Of a stretch of DNA of 43,357 bases, positions 16,797 to 25,561 are shown one piece after another. The notes under the pieces are model-generated. The model saw nothing but the letters and a program-made list of their open reading frames with translations, did no database searches and had not been told where the DNA came from. The translations under genes and the position numbers were made by a program. The stretch is from Oscillospiraceae bacterium (GTDB taxonomy: Bacteria > Bacillota > Clostridia > Oscillospirales > Acutalibacteraceae): NCBI GenBank assembly GCA_031271865.1, contig JAISUW010000015.1:1-43357 (forward strand). The letters run 5' to 3'. Numbering within the stretch: position 1 is the first letter of the stretch; each line of letters opens with the position of its first letter.

Positions 16797-17789
16797 ATGC
16801 TTGATAAGATTATCACCCGAAAGCTCGGCGGCGTGGCGCACAAGATTCATATTGTATCGGAGAACCCGCAGCTGCCTGTGTTGCTGGAACTCCACGGCGG
16901 GCCGGGTGTGCCGTCGCGGCACGGCATTCCCCGCGACGCGGAGATTCGCGCGCACTTTACGCGTGTAGGATATGACCAGCGCGGGACGGGGGCGGCTTGG
17001 GCGGTGAAACCCGCCGCCGTGACGCTCGACGCCATGGTGGAGGATGCCGCCGAACTCTGTGCCTATCTCAAGCAGCTCTTTCATAAAGATAGAGTGTTCG
17101 TCTTAGGCGGGTCGTGGGGTTCCGCTTTGGGGGCATACCTTGCGGCGCGGCACCCCGAACACGTGGCCGCCTTTGTCGGTTTCGGGCAGCTGATAGACTT
17201 TGCCCGCAATGAGGAGCTGTCCTACGAATTCGCCCTGCAAGCCGCAACGCAGGCCGGGGATACCAAGAGCCTGAAGACCCTCGCGAAAATCGGCTACCCG
17301 GTGAACGCGCAGTACAAAGGCGGTCTGCGCGGGATGATTCGGCAGCGGGAGGTCATGAACAAATACGGCGGCTTCTCCCCGGGCAAGACCGGCGGGAAGA
17401 AAGCGGGCGGCGGTTATGTAGAGACCTTCGCCAAACCCATCTTCGCTTCCGGGGAGTATACACCCTATGACATCTTCGGCATCTTCTGGGGCGGGTTCTG
17501 GCTCCCGCGCACGTTAGGCAAAGAGATTGGTACGCTCTCCCTGCCCCGCGACTGCACTGAGTTCCAAGTTCCGGTGTTTATCTTTGACGGCAGGCAGGAT
17601 AAGAACACACCCGCTGCACTGGTGGAGGAGTGGTTTGCGCAAATCGAGGCTCCGCGCAAGCAACTGCATTGGTTCGAGAACTCCGGACACGGTCCCCTGC
17701 GTGACGAGCCGGAGAAATTCAAAGCCCTCCTCTTCGGGAAACTGGGCGAGGTTGCGGCGGATTTACAATCGCAGGGCATCACTGTATAA
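16797..17789 (+). CDS. Alpha/beta hydrolase, proline-iminopeptidase-like (S33)
   Basis: A 330-residue hydrolase. The oxyanion-hole motif HGGPG (about 33-37) and DQRGTG (about 60) are typical of S33 peptidases. The nucleophile elbow is GGSWGS (about 103-108). An insertion carries GFSPGKTGGKKAGGG, a possible lid; the acid is likely Asp in FDGRQDKNTP and the His in ENSGHGPLRDEP. Such enzymes release N-terminal proline or hydrolyse related amides and esters. No signal peptide is visible. GAGGT precedes the ATG. It lies 71 bp upstream of a GPH symporter and may share its transcript, suggesting that the transported substrate could be hydrolysed by it, but the substrate is unknown. Confidence 0.85.
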   Translation: MLDKIITRKLGGVAHKIHIVSENPQLPVLLELHGGPGVPSRHGIPRDAEIRAHFTRVGYDQRGTGAAWAVKPAAVTLDAMVEDAAELCAYLKQLFHKDRVFVLGGSWGSALGAYLAARHPEHVAAFVGFGQLIDFARNEELSYEFALQAATQAGDTKSLKTLAKIGYPVNAQYKGGLRGMIRQREVMNKYGGFSPGKTGGKKAGGGYVETFAKPIFASGEYTPYDIFGIFWGGFWLPRTLGKEIGTLSLPRDCTEFQVPVFIFDGRQDKNTPAALVEEWFAQIEAPRKQLHWFENSGHGPLRDEPEKFKALLFGKLGEVAADLQSQGITV

Positions 17790-17860
17790 ACCAAAGACGG
17801 TTTACGATTCCCTATGCACTGTTCCCTATAAACACTAACGGATACGAAGGAGCTGTCAAC

Positions 17861-19300
17861 ATGGCGACAGGAACCGGGGCCGCGCCCCTCACCGAACGCA
17901 AACCCATCGTGAAACTTCCCGAGAAAATCGGCTTCGGGCTGATTTCGACCGCAACCAATATTGTATACCAGTTCAAGGGCGTATACTACCTCATCTTCCT
18001 GACGGATGCCGTCGGGATGGATATGCGCTGGGCGGGGATCATCCTCACCATCGGCACCATCTGGGACGCCGTCAATGACCCCCTGCTCGGGTACTGGGCG
18101 GTCAACCGCCGCTTCAAGTCGGGGGAGGCGCTGCGGCCCTTTGCAAAATACGCTTCACCGGGCTTCGGGCTGTCCTTTATCTTCCTCTTCACGGGCGGGA
18201 TACTGGTTAAGGCCGCCGAAGTGAACAGCGCGCTGCAGATCGCCTTGGCGTTGGTCATCTATATCATCTTTGAGGTCTTCAACACCCTGACCGCCATTCC
18301 CTACAACTCCATGAGCGGCCTCGCCTCGGACATAGACGCAGACAGACGCAGCATCAACGTCTTCCGCAATCTGGGCGGCGGCTTGGGCGCGGCCATCGGC
18401 TCCACGGCCGCCATGCCCCTCATGAAGCTCTTCCGCGGCTTGGACGCGCAGGGCAACATCACCCGCGAGACCGGTCCCCGCGGATTCTTCGGCGTGTCGT
18501 GCCTCCTGGCAGTCATACTGGTCGGCGGGTGCCTCTTCCACTACTTCACGACCAAAGAGCGCGTGAAGGAAGCGGGTGAGGACAGCAGCCACATTCCCTT
18601 CCTGACCATTGCGAAGCTCCTCCTGCAATGCAAGAGCTGGGTCTGGAACACACTCTACTGCATCTGCTACGGCATCAACAACCTCCTGCTCATGACCTGC
18701 CTCTCCTACTACGCCAAGTATGTCTTAGGCTCCAATGAGAAAGTAACGCCTTTCATGGTGGCGTTCATCGTAGCCGGCTTGGCGGGGAGCGCCACGCTCT
18801 CTATGATTGACAAACGCATCGGGCGGCGCAACACCATGATGCTGGCTTGCCTCTTCGGCATCGCGGGAAAAATCTGGAGCATCCTCGACGGCACCTCGGA
18901 GCCCGCAATGTTCGTGAATGCCGTCTGCGTCGGGATTCAGACCACGTATGCTTTCATTCTCTTCAATACCAACCGCGGCTCCATCGTGGACATCATCGAG
19001 CACCGCTTCGGCCGCCGCATTGACGCCATGGTGGCCTCCTCGGATAACTTAGCCAACAAGCTGGCCCTCGCCGCCGCGACGCAGTTCATCACGCTCTCCT
19101 TGGCGCACGCGGGCTTTGACTCCACGCTCGGCTTCAACGGTCAGCCTGCCACTGTGGCGCCGACCATCCTCTTCATGATTACCTGGGCGCCTCTGATTGT
19201 CTCCGCCGTCATGCTCGTCGCTGCGTTCTTCATCCCGATAGAAAAAGAATATGGGGAGGTCGCCGCAGAGCGCGGGGCTGTTCCGAACGCCGACCGATAA
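17861..19300 (+). CDS. GPH-family sugar:cation symporter (MelB-like)
   Basis: A 479-residue membrane protein with about 12 hydrophobic segments. It begins PEKIGFGLISTATNIVYQFKG and has GTIWDAVNDPLLGYWAVNRR in the second loop, the signature region of glycoside-pentoside-hexuronide symporters. A conserved MFS-type motif GRRNTMML lies between the two halves. Members import disaccharides, uronides or glycosides with Na+ or H+. The ATG at 17861 follows AAGGAG. Its neighbours are a hydrolase (upstream) and a collagen-like gene. The cytoplasmic glycosidases of the minus operon are about 5 kb away, so it could feed them, but this is inference. Confidence 0.88.
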   Translation: MATGTGAAPLTERKPIVKLPEKIGFGLISTATNIVYQFKGVYYLIFLTDAVGMDMRWAGIILTIGTIWDAVNDPLLGYWAVNRRFKSGEALRPFAKYASPGFGLSFIFLFTGGILVKAAEVNSALQIALALVIYIIFEVFNTLTAIPYNSMSGLASDIDADRRSINVFRNLGGGLGAAIGSTAAMPLMKLFRGLDAQGNITRETGPRGFFGVSCLLAVILVGGCLFHYFTTKERVKEAGEDSSHIPFLTIAKLLLQCKSWVWNTLYCICYGINNLLLMTCLSYYAKYVLGSNEKVTPFMVAFIVAGLAGSATLSMIDKRIGRRNTMMLACLFGIAGKIWSILDGTSEPAMFVNAVCVGIQTTYAFILFNTNRGSIVDIIEHRFGRRIDAMVASSDNLANKLALAAATQFITLSLAHAGFDSTLGFNGQPATVAPTILFMITWAPLIVSAVMLVAAFFIPIEKEYGEVAAERGAVPNADR

Positions 19301-19379
19301 GGCGGATTATCATATTCTCCCCCTTCAGGACATAGGATAGTACAGACTACGATTGTCCGAGAAACGGGAGGAAGCGTCC

Positions 19380-20306
19380 ATGGCGAGCGAGAGTGTGAAA
19401 GTGAAAGCCAAGTGCAAATTCTGCGGGATGAGCAATACCTATTCCCATGTGTGCGTGCCGCCGGGGTGTACCTTTACTTGCGAATCCGGGGTCGGGCTGC
19501 GCAACCCTGCCGATACCGGTTACTACTATGAGGATGGCTGTGTCCCGCAGCTAATAACGACCACGGGCTGCCGGCCGAAAGACCCGCACACGCATACGGT
19601 GCCGCTGGTGCCGAACCCCGCGGCGCAAAGCGCCGCTGCACCGAGCGCAGCCGTCACCCCTACCGCCGCGTCTGTACCGGCTGCCGTCAAGGCCTATGTG
19701 GGGATTACCGGACCTGCAGGTCCGACCGGACCGGAGGGGCCGCAGGGCCCGGCGGGTCCGCAGGGAGAACCCGGGCCGCAGGGCTTGCAGGGCAACGCGG
19801 GCGCGCAAGGTCCGCAAGGCGCGCAAGGTCCTGCAGGACCGCAGGGCGCACAGGGAGCGACCGGTCCGCAGGGGATGCAGGGACTCCCGGGACCGACAGG
19901 TCCGGCGGGTCCGATGGGACCGGCGGGTCCGGTGGGTGTCGGGACGGATGTACAGCTCTACCGCGCCCATGTGACCATAGCGGTGCCGTGCGGGAGTCTG
20001 CCGTTCTGCGTGACGTTCAACACCATCCAGAAGACGGCGGCGATTCCCACGAACCCGCAGGAATTGTCCGCATGGCTGACGTATACGTTCGGCGGCTCTC
20101 CGCAGGCGCCGCAAGAGATGCTGGTAGCAACGGGCTGTGTGCGGCAAGATGCCAACACCGTCGCCCCGGTGATCGGCGCCGGCTGGAACGGCTCGGAGAT
20201 CCTTCTCTACTCGATAGAGGGCGCGGGAGCCATCAAGACGCAGCAATTCAGCATCAACGCCTTGCCGGGCTGTGAGAGCGTCCGCGGCTCGGTGGCGGCG
20301 CTGTAG
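19380..20306 (+). CDS. Second collagen-like protein with Cys-rich N-terminus
   Basis: A 308-residue protein. The N-terminal 50 residues carry [19 protein letters not shown] and more Cys, which could bind metal. A Thr/Ala/Pro-rich linker follows, then a Gly-X-Y run of about 80 residues ([16 protein letters not shown]...[10 protein letters not shown], about 110-190). The C-terminal globular part of about 120 residues has [21 protein letters not shown] and ends VRGSVAAL. No signal peptide is visible, as in many exosporium collagens. The ATG at 19380 is chosen because GGGAGGAAG precedes it; the upstream TTG lacks a site. It is about 80 bp downstream of the GPH symporter. A role on the spore or cell surface is likely but unproven. 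Confidence 0.85.
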   Translation: MASESVKVKAKCKFCGMSNTYSHVCVPPGCTFTCESGVGLRNPADTGYYYEDGCVPQLITTTGCRPKDPHTHTVPLVPNPAAQSAAAPSAAVTPTAASVPAAVKAYVGITGPAGPTGPEGPQGPAGPQGEPGPQGLQGNAGAQGPQGAQGPAGPQGAQGATGPQGMQGLPGPTGPAGPMGPAGPVGVGTDVQLYRAHVTIAVPCGSLPFCVTFNTIQKTAAIPTNPQELSAWLTYTFGGSPQAPQEMLVATGCVRQDANTVAPVIGAGWNGSEILLYSIEGAGAIKTQQFSINALPGCESVRGSVAAL

Positions 20307-20412
20307 GGATTTTCCCTAAATCCTTATCTCTTGCCTCTTGCTTCTTTAGATTGCACTTTGGTCAGGATGTGCCTGATGGTTATATAAAAGGATAACTGCG
20401 TTCCTCCACCTT

Positions 20413-20576
20413 GGGGGATCTGCCCCTAAACCCCCGCCCGGGGGCGCGTCCCCTATCTTGGTATAAAAGGATTTACACTTCGGTCTGTTCTTCCCCCATG
20501 GGAGTATGTTCACTTGGGTTGGTTGCCTCCCCGATTGGGGGCTCTGCCCCTAAACCCCCGCCCGGGGGCGCGTCCC
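20413..20576. repeat. Pair of 40-bp GC-rich direct repeats with palindromes
   Basis: The copies at 20413-20452 and 20537-20576 differ by one base and include CTGCCCCTAAACCCCCGCCC. They are followed by a very GC-rich tract with a CCGGGGG/CCCCCGG stem to about 20634. The 472-bp gap 20307-20778 holds no gene. It also contains a perfect 12-bp stem (20646-20657 with 20673-20684) and a 9-bp stem (20741-20749 with 20770-20778) near the prfB stop. Confidence 0.75.
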
Positions 20577-20778
20577 GCGGCGCCCCCGGGAGCCCCCGCG
20601 GCCGGGGGACACCCCCGGACCCCCGCGGAAACTTGCCCGCTTGGATGGAAAAATCTGACCAAATCCTGAACGCAGATTTTTCCATATGCGCTACTCTGTT
20701 CCTCTTCTTGGGTTGGGGGCAAGCTTTCGGTGTCCTGTATGGGTTGGTATAAAAGGGTATGCACTTTCCTACCAACCC

Positions 20779-21891
20779 TTAGGCGTCGGAAGAAACCATC
20801 ATCTGGAGATACGCCTGAATAAAGCCGTTGAGCTCCCCGTCCATGACCTGCTGAATCTGCGCCGTTTCGTAATTCGTGCGCAGATCCTTCACCATTTGGT
20901 AGGGCATAAAGACATAGGAGCGGATCTGGGAGCCGAAGTCTATCTTCATCTGTTCGCCCTTGATGTCGGCAATGGAGGCAGCTTGCTGCTCGAGCTTCAT
21001 CTGGAGGAGTTTGGACTTGAGCATACGCAGGCAGACCTCACGGTTCTGGTGCTGGCTGCGCTCCACCTGGCAGGACACGACGACACCGGTCGGCAGATGC
21101 GTCAGGCGTACGGCGGAGGAGGTCTTGTTGACCTTCTGTCCGCCGGCACCGCTGGCGCGGTAGACATCCATCTGGATGTCGTCGGGATTGAGTTCGATGT
21201 CGGTGTCCTCGGCAATCTCCGGCATGACCTCCACGGAGGCAAAGGAGGTATGCCGCCGCCCGGAGGAATCAAAAGGGGAACAGCGCACCAAGCGATGCAC
21301 CCCATGCTCGGAACGCAGATAGCCGTAGGCGTTCTCACCCTCTATACGCAGTTGGCAAGACTTGAGCCCCGCTTCCTCCCCGTCAAGGAAATCGGTCATC
21401 TCGCATTTGTACTTGTTCTTTTGCGCCCATTGCTGATACATACGGGCGAGCATTGCATTCCAGTCCATGGCCTCCGTGCCGCCGGCGCCGGCGTGGAGGG
21501 TGAGGATGGCGTTGTTCGCGTCATACTCCCCGGAGAGGAGCGCCGCCAAGGTCACTTGGTCGAGTTGGGTTTGGAAGTCGGCGGCGGCTTCTCTGCATTC
21601 GTCTAAGAGAGAGGCGTCGTCCTCCTCATTGGCGAGTTCGATAATCGTAAGGGCATCCTCGTACTGCGCTTTGAGGGAGGAATACTGCTCGGCCTTGCGC
21701 TTCAGGGCAGCCGCTTCCCGGAGGACTTTCTTGGAGTTCTCGGGGTCATCCCAGAATCCCTCGGCGGCGCATAGCTTTTCGAGTTCGGCGGCTTTGCTCA
21801 GGCTCTCCTCCACGCGCAGGGCACTCTTGAGTTGGGTGAGTTTCTCCTCTTGGTCGAGCAGGGAGAGGCGCAGTTCGTCGAGTTCTATCAT
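20779..21891 (-). CDS. prfB: Peptide chain release factor 2, no frameshift site
   Basis: A 370-residue release factor. LHAGAGGTEAMDWN, SPFDSSGRRHTSFASVEVMPE and YRASGAGGQKVNKTSSAVRL (the peptidyl-tRNA hydrolysis GGQ) are conserved. RF2 recognises UGA/UAA stop codons. Many RF2 genes need a +1 frameshift at an in-frame TGA near codon 25; here the frame is intact through that region (KSALRVEESLSK), so this autoregulation is absent. The ATG at 21891 follows GGAGA, and the upstream frame extension is noncoding. A promoter lies just upstream. The end at 20779 adjoins the repeat-rich gap. Confidence 0.95.
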   Translation of the reverse strand: MIELDELRLSLLDQEEKLTQLKSALRVEESLSKAAELEKLCAAEGFWDDPENSKKVLREAAALKRKAEQYSSLKAQYEDALTIIELANEEDDASLLDECREAAADFQTQLDQVTLAALLSGEYDANNAILTLHAGAGGTEAMDWNAMLARMYQQWAQKNKYKCEMTDFLDGEEAGLKSCQLRIEGENAYGYLRSEHGVHRLVRCSPFDSSGRRHTSFASVEVMPEIAEDTDIELNPDDIQMDVYRASGAGGQKVNKTSSAVRLTHLPTGVVVSCQVERSQHQNREVCLRMLKSKLLQMKLEQQAASIADIKGEQMKIDFGSQIRSYVFMPYQMVKDLRTNYETAQIQQVMDGELNGFIQAYLQMMVSSDA

Positions 21892-21928
21892 GGGGGAATC
21901 TCCGTTTTCATTTGGGTTTGGTTGGACT

Positions 21929-21957
21929 ATTATAGCACATTCCGGCGACTTTGTAAA
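21929..21957 (-). promoter_or_regulatory. Sigma-A promoter for prfB
   Basis: On the minus strand TTTACA (21952-21957), 17-bp spacer, TATAAT (21929-21934), 38 bp upstream of the prfB start at 21891. Confidence 0.75.
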
Positions 21958-22001
21958 GGGGTTGGCAAAAATCGGTTGTGCGAAAGATTTACAAAAAAGG
22001 C

Positions 22002-22030
22002 TTGCATTCGCATACAAAATATAGTATAAT
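22002..22030 (+). promoter_or_regulatory. Sigma-A promoter for SRP RNA/dnaX
   Basis: TTGCAT (22002-22007), 17-bp spacer, TATAAT (22025-22030). It predicts a transcript from about 22037, covering the SRP RNA and probably dnaX-ybaB-recR. Confidence 0.8.
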
Positions 22031-22037
22031 AATAAAA

Positions 22038-22228
22038 GTTGTTTTTGGAGAAAGCAAAAGCCCTTTCGTGCCCAAAAGCAAGCGATGAACTCCGGCCCGG
22101 AGGGCGGTACGCGGGTCCCGCACGGCTGCGCTGCCGTGAACCCGGTCAGGCGGGGAACCGAGCAGCCGTAAGCGGATGTGCGCGCGCGCTGCGGTCTGCC
22201 TGCGTACTGCCCTGTGGGTCGGATTCTT
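22038..22228 (+). ncRNA. ffs: Signal recognition particle RNA (4.5S-like)
   Basis: The conserved S-domain is clear: GTGAACCCGGTCAGG, a GGAA tetraloop closed by CGG/CCG, then AGCAGCCGTAAGCGGA (about 22136-22174). The closing rod is strong: GGGCGGTACGC (22103-22113) pairs with GCGTACTGCCC (22202-22212), and TCCGGCCC (22091-22098) with GGGTCGGA (22216-22223). The core RNA is therefore about 130 nt, with some 50 nt of 5' leader whose AGAAAG can pair with CTTTCT further out. The Alu domain of long Bacillus-type RNAs is not obvious, so the exact ends are uncertain. Location upstream of dnaX is typical for Bacillota. It binds Ffh to target membrane and secreted proteins. Confidence 0.88.
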
Positions 22229-22328
22229 TCTGTGTGCGGCCGCGATACCTATGGCATGGTTGGGTGGCGGCGGCGCAATGAATCATTGATCATTGTCCAT
22301 TGTTTCACTGTTTCATCGGAGGCAGACG

Positions 22329-24017
22329 ATGTCCTACCAAGTCCTATACCGGAAATGGCGCAGCGGCAACTTCGCGGAAGTTGTCGGGCAGCAGCATATC
22401 ACAGATACGCTGCGCCATGCGCTGGAAAAAGGACAGACGGCCCACGCCTACCTCTTTACGGGGCCCAGGGGTACGGGCAAAACCAGCTGCGCCCGCCTCT
22501 TGGCCAAGGCCGTGAACTGCTTGGCGCCTATCCATGGGGAACCTTGCAATGCCTGCGAGAACTGCCGCATCTTTGATGAGGGTTCCATGCTGGATGTACT
22601 GGAAATCGATGCCGCCTCCAATACAGGTGTTGACAATATCCGCGACTTGCGGGACGCCGCCAACTACCTCCCCGCCATAGGCAAATACCGCGTCTATATC
22701 ATCGACGAGGTGCATATGCTCAGCACCGGCGCTTTCAATGCGCTGCTGAAAACGTTGGAAGAACCGCCGCCGCACGTGCTGTTTGTCTTGGCCACCACGG
22801 AAGTGCATAAGCTCCCTTCCACCATCCTCTCCCGCTGCCAGCGCTTCGACTTCCACCGGATTACGGCGCAGGACATCGCCGCGCACCTCACCCGCGTTGC
22901 CGCGTCCGAGCAGATTCCCCTGACACCGGAAGCCGCGCTTTTCATCGCCAAGACCGCCGACGGTGGGATGCGCGATGCGCTCTCCTTGCTCGACCGCTGC
23001 CGCACCATAGACGGCGAACTGACGGAAACCGCTGTCGCGAAGGCTCTCGGTACGGCGGACAAGAGTTACTTGTTCCGCCTGACGGATGCCCTCCTCGCAG
23101 GGGATGCGGCGGCTTGCCTGGAACTGATCCGCGACCTCCACGCCAATGCCTTGGATATGGAGCGCCTCGGATTGGAGATGATGAACCACCTGCGGGATTT
23201 GCTCCTGTTCGCCACGGTCAAAGACGCCGACAGTCTGGTTACCGCCGCCGGCGATACCATCGCCCTCCTCAAAACGCAATCTGCCAAAGCCCGCCCGGAG
23301 CGCATCCTCTCCCTCATGACCGTTATGGAGGATGCCGCGGCCAATATGAAGTACAGCTCCAACCGGCGCATGGAGATGGAGTTGGCTTGCGTGAAAGCCA
23401 TTGCCGCGCCGGGCGGACAAGCTCCTGGCGCCGCACCGAGCGGACAAGTAGCTGCCGCCGCGCCGCACCAGCAGCGGGAGCAGGAACTCGAACGGCGCAT
23501 CGCCGCCCTGGAGGGGCGCTTGGCGCAACTGTCCGCACACGGATCCTCCACCGGGGTACAGCGCCCTGCCGCGCCTGCCGCTGCGCCTCCTGCCGCACCT
23601 GCCGCGCCTGCCGCACCTGCCGCGCCTGCCGCCGCTCCGCAAGCAGCTGCCGCAGTCCCGCCTCCCCCCGGCGGCGCGCCTGCAACCGGTGAAACCCTCC
23701 CCATGCCGGAGTGGCCGCAGATTCTGGAGCAGTTCAAGGCCGCCAACAGACCGGCTTCTTCCGTTCTGACGGACAGCACAGCCGAACGCACGTATGACAG
23801 TACACGTTGGGACTGGATTGTGCATATCTACTCCTCCAACAAAGGTGTCCGCGATACCCTCAAGCAAGGGCGCAACGCCGATGACTTAAAGAACGCCATA
23901 CGCGCCGTGACCGGCTTGCAGGTTCGCTTGCATCCGCACCCGCCGAAAAACGCCGCCCCCGAGGCAAAACCCGACAGCTTAGCCGGTATGGCGGCATGGC
24001 AAATAACCCATACTTAG
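22329..24017 (+). CDS. dnaX: DNA polymerase III subunit tau/gamma
   Basis: A 562-residue AAA+ clamp-loader subunit. Walker A is GPRGTGKT (45-52); the zinc module is C-x8-C-x2-C-x2-C (CLAPIHGEPCNACENC). Walker B is IIDEVHML, and the sensor SRCQRFDFHR follows. Domain III is present; a Pro/Ala-rich low-complexity linker (about 415-460) precedes the tau C-terminal part. It loads the beta clamp and ties together the replisome. The ATG at 22329 follows GGAGG; the upstream extension is not used. No gamma-producing slippery heptamer is obvious. It is followed by ybaB and recR in the conserved order. Confidence 0.97.
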   Translation: MSYQVLYRKWRSGNFAEVVGQQHITDTLRHALEKGQTAHAYLFTGPRGTGKTSCARLLAKAVNCLAPIHGEPCNACENCRIFDEGSMLDVLEIDAASNTGVDNIRDLRDAANYLPAIGKYRVYIIDEVHMLSTGAFNALLKTLEEPPPHVLFVLATTEVHKLPSTILSRCQRFDFHRITAQDIAAHLTRVAASEQIPLTPEAALFIAKTADGGMRDALSLLDRCRTIDGELTETAVAKALGTADKSYLFRLTDALLAGDAAACLELIRDLHANALDMERLGLEMMNHLRDLLLFATVKDADSLVTAAGDTIALLKTQSAKARPERILSLMTVMEDAAANMKYSSNRRMEMELACVKAIAAPGGQAPGAAPSGQVAAAAPHQQREQELERRIAALEGRLAQLSAHGSSTGVQRPAAPAAAPPAAPAAPAAPAAPAAAPQAAAAVPPPPGGAPATGETLPMPEWPQILEQFKAANRPASSVLTDSTAERTYDSTRWDWIVHIYSSNKGVRDTLKQGRNADDLKNAIRAVTGLQVRLHPHPPKNAAPEAKPDSLAGMAAWQITHT

Positions 24018-24087
24018 ACTGTTAACAGGGAACTGTTACGGATATACATCACAGGGAATCTTTTACCGCCAGTAAGGAGAAGTTGCC

Positions 24088-24447
24088 ATGAAAGCAAGAC
24101 TGCCGGACGAATACAGATCCGGTAAAGCCGGCATGATGGCGCGCTTGCAGAAGATGCAGGACGACATCAAAGCCGCACAGGAGGAAGTCGAGAATTCTTC
24201 CTTTGAAGCAAGTGCCGGCGGCGGTGCCGTATCGGCGACCGTGACCGGTGCCAAACAAGTGACCGGCATTTCCATCTCCCCCGATGTCTTGGATCCGGAT
24301 GACATTGAGATGCTGCAAGATTTGGTTATAGCGGCCGTCAATGAAGCCCTCTCCAAAGCCGACAGCGCCATGGAAGCGCGCATGGCCGAGGCGCAAGCCC
24401 CGTTGGCGGGACTCGCCGGCGGTATGGGCGACTTCCCGGGGATGTAA
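24088..24447 (+). CDS. ybaB: YbaB/EbfC nucleoid-associated protein
   Basis: A 119-residue protein with the YbaB/EbfC core: MMARLQKMQDDIKAAQEEVE, then GGGAVSATVTGAKQVTGISISPD and DDIEMLQDLVIAAVNEALSKA. These small dimers bind DNA non-specifically and are always found between dnaX and recR. AAGGAG precedes the ATG. Its N-terminus (KARLPDEYRSGKAG) is slightly longer than usual and its C-terminus Gly/Met-rich (GGMGDFPGM), as in other Bacillota. Confidence 0.95.
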   Translation: MKARLPDEYRSGKAGMMARLQKMQDDIKAAQEEVENSSFEASAGGGAVSATVTGAKQVTGISISPDVLDPDDIEMLQDLVIAAVNEALSKADSAMEARMAEAQAPLAGLAGGMGDFPGM

Positions 24448-24495
24448 AGTGCATCTCCTTTTCCCGAATACGCAATCCGAACGAAGGGTGACTTC

Positions 24496-25089
24496 ATGGA
24501 CTCCACTTCCCTCGCGAAGCTGACGGAGGCTTTCGGCTCCCTCCCTGGCATCGGGCGCAAATCTGCGCAGCGCATCGCCTACCACATTGTAAACCAGCCG
24601 ATGGAGAAGACGCAGGCACTCGCGGAGGCGATCCTCGCCGCACGCAAAGCCGCCCGCCGCTGCGCGGTCTGCTGCGACATCACGGAGGACGAGCTTTGCC
24701 CGCTCTGCAAAGCCGCGGGCCGTGACCGCACCACCGTCTGCGTTGTGGAGAACCCCCGGGACATCTTGGCCTTTGAGCGCACGCACGAGTACCGCGGTCT
24801 GTACCATGTCCTGCACGGCGTGATTTCCCCTTTGAACGGCATCGGTCCGGAAGAATTGTGCGTGAAAGAACTCCTGCACCGCGTATCGGACGGGACGGTC
24901 AAAGAGGTCATCATGGCGACGAACCCCACCGTGGAGGGGGAGGCCACGGCCATGTACCTCATGCGCTTGCTGAAACCACTGGGGATAACCGTGACACGCT
25001 TGGCATACGGCATACCGGTCGGTGCGGATCTGGAGTATGCGGATGATGTGACCTTGGCCCGCGCCCTCTCCGGGCGCCTGCCGCTGTAG
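24496..25089 (+). CDS. recR: Recombination mediator RecR
   Basis: A 197-residue protein. The N-terminal helix-hairpin-helix contains GSLPGIGRKSAQRIAYHI. A C4 zinc finger (CAVCCDITEDELCPLC, about 54-71) and a Toprim domain (VVENPRDILAFERT, then NGIGPEEL) follow, with the C-terminal AYGIPVGADLEYADDVTLARAL. RecR acts with RecO/RecF to load RecA at gaps. Length and motifs are normal. It is 48 bp after ybaB and immediately before the DnaA-box-like region. Confidence 0.97.
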   Translation: MDSTSLAKLTEAFGSLPGIGRKSAQRIAYHIVNQPMEKTQALAEAILAARKAARRCAVCCDITEDELCPLCKAAGRDRTTVCVVENPRDILAFERTHEYRGLYHVLHGVISPLNGIGPEELCVKELLHRVSDGTVKEVIMATNPTVEGEATAMYLMRLLKPLGITVTRLAYGIPVGADLEYADDVTLARALSGRLPL

Positions 25090-25170
25090 CCCGCTGCCGA
25101 TGGAAAGTGCGCAGGGAATGTTTCGGTGCGTGCAGTCGGTTTTTTTATCCGCCCGGCGTTTTTCTGCTTC

Positions 25171-25561
25171 TTATCCTTTTCCACAGATGCTTTATACACT
25201 TCCCCGCTTCTCCACAGATTTTTCCTTTTCCACCGTCCGCTTATAAACGTGTTTTCCGCTTTCTTCTGCCTTTTTCACAAACCCAAAGCACAGGTTTTGC
25301 CTAAAGCACTTTTCCTTTACACGGATAAGTCCACATTTCTCCACAAGCTGTTCTTTCACATCACCGCCGATTCTCCTAAGGGCTTCAACGCCTGCCGCAC
25401 TTTTGGACCCTATCCACAGGCTCTATGACGACGACTGTTTATATAATAAAACAATCAATCTATCTATCTGCGAAGCATTGTATTCTGTTACGCAACGCAC
25501 GCAATCCATCAGTTATTCATTCTATCTACCCATATTACTGACACAAGGAGAAGAAGACAAA
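25171..25561. other. Candidate replication origin region (DnaA-box-like cluster)
   Basis: Between recR and dnaN, TTWTCCACA-like 9-mers lie in the same orientation: 25177 (TTTTCCACA), 25192 (TTATACACT), 25208 (TTCTCCACA), 25226 (TTTTCCACC), 25271 (TTTTTCACA), 25337 (TTCTCCACA) and 25410 (CTATCCACA). The consensus DnaA box is TTATNCACA. An A/T-rich tract with TATATAATAAAAC follows at 25440-25560 and could be an unwinding element. Most genes to the left are on the minus strand near this point, and most to the right are on plus. dnaA itself is not in the window, so this is a proposal, not proof. Confidence 0.6.

Noticed and set aside
22344-23867. 507-codon open frame antisense to dnaX
   Set aside because: It is low in recognisable motifs, Gly/Arg-rich as expected for the complement of GC-rich coding DNA, and opposes a well-supported gene.
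22329-24017. Programmed frameshift in dnaX for the gamma subunit
   Set aside because: No A AAA AAG type slippery sequence with downstream structure was seen in the linker region.
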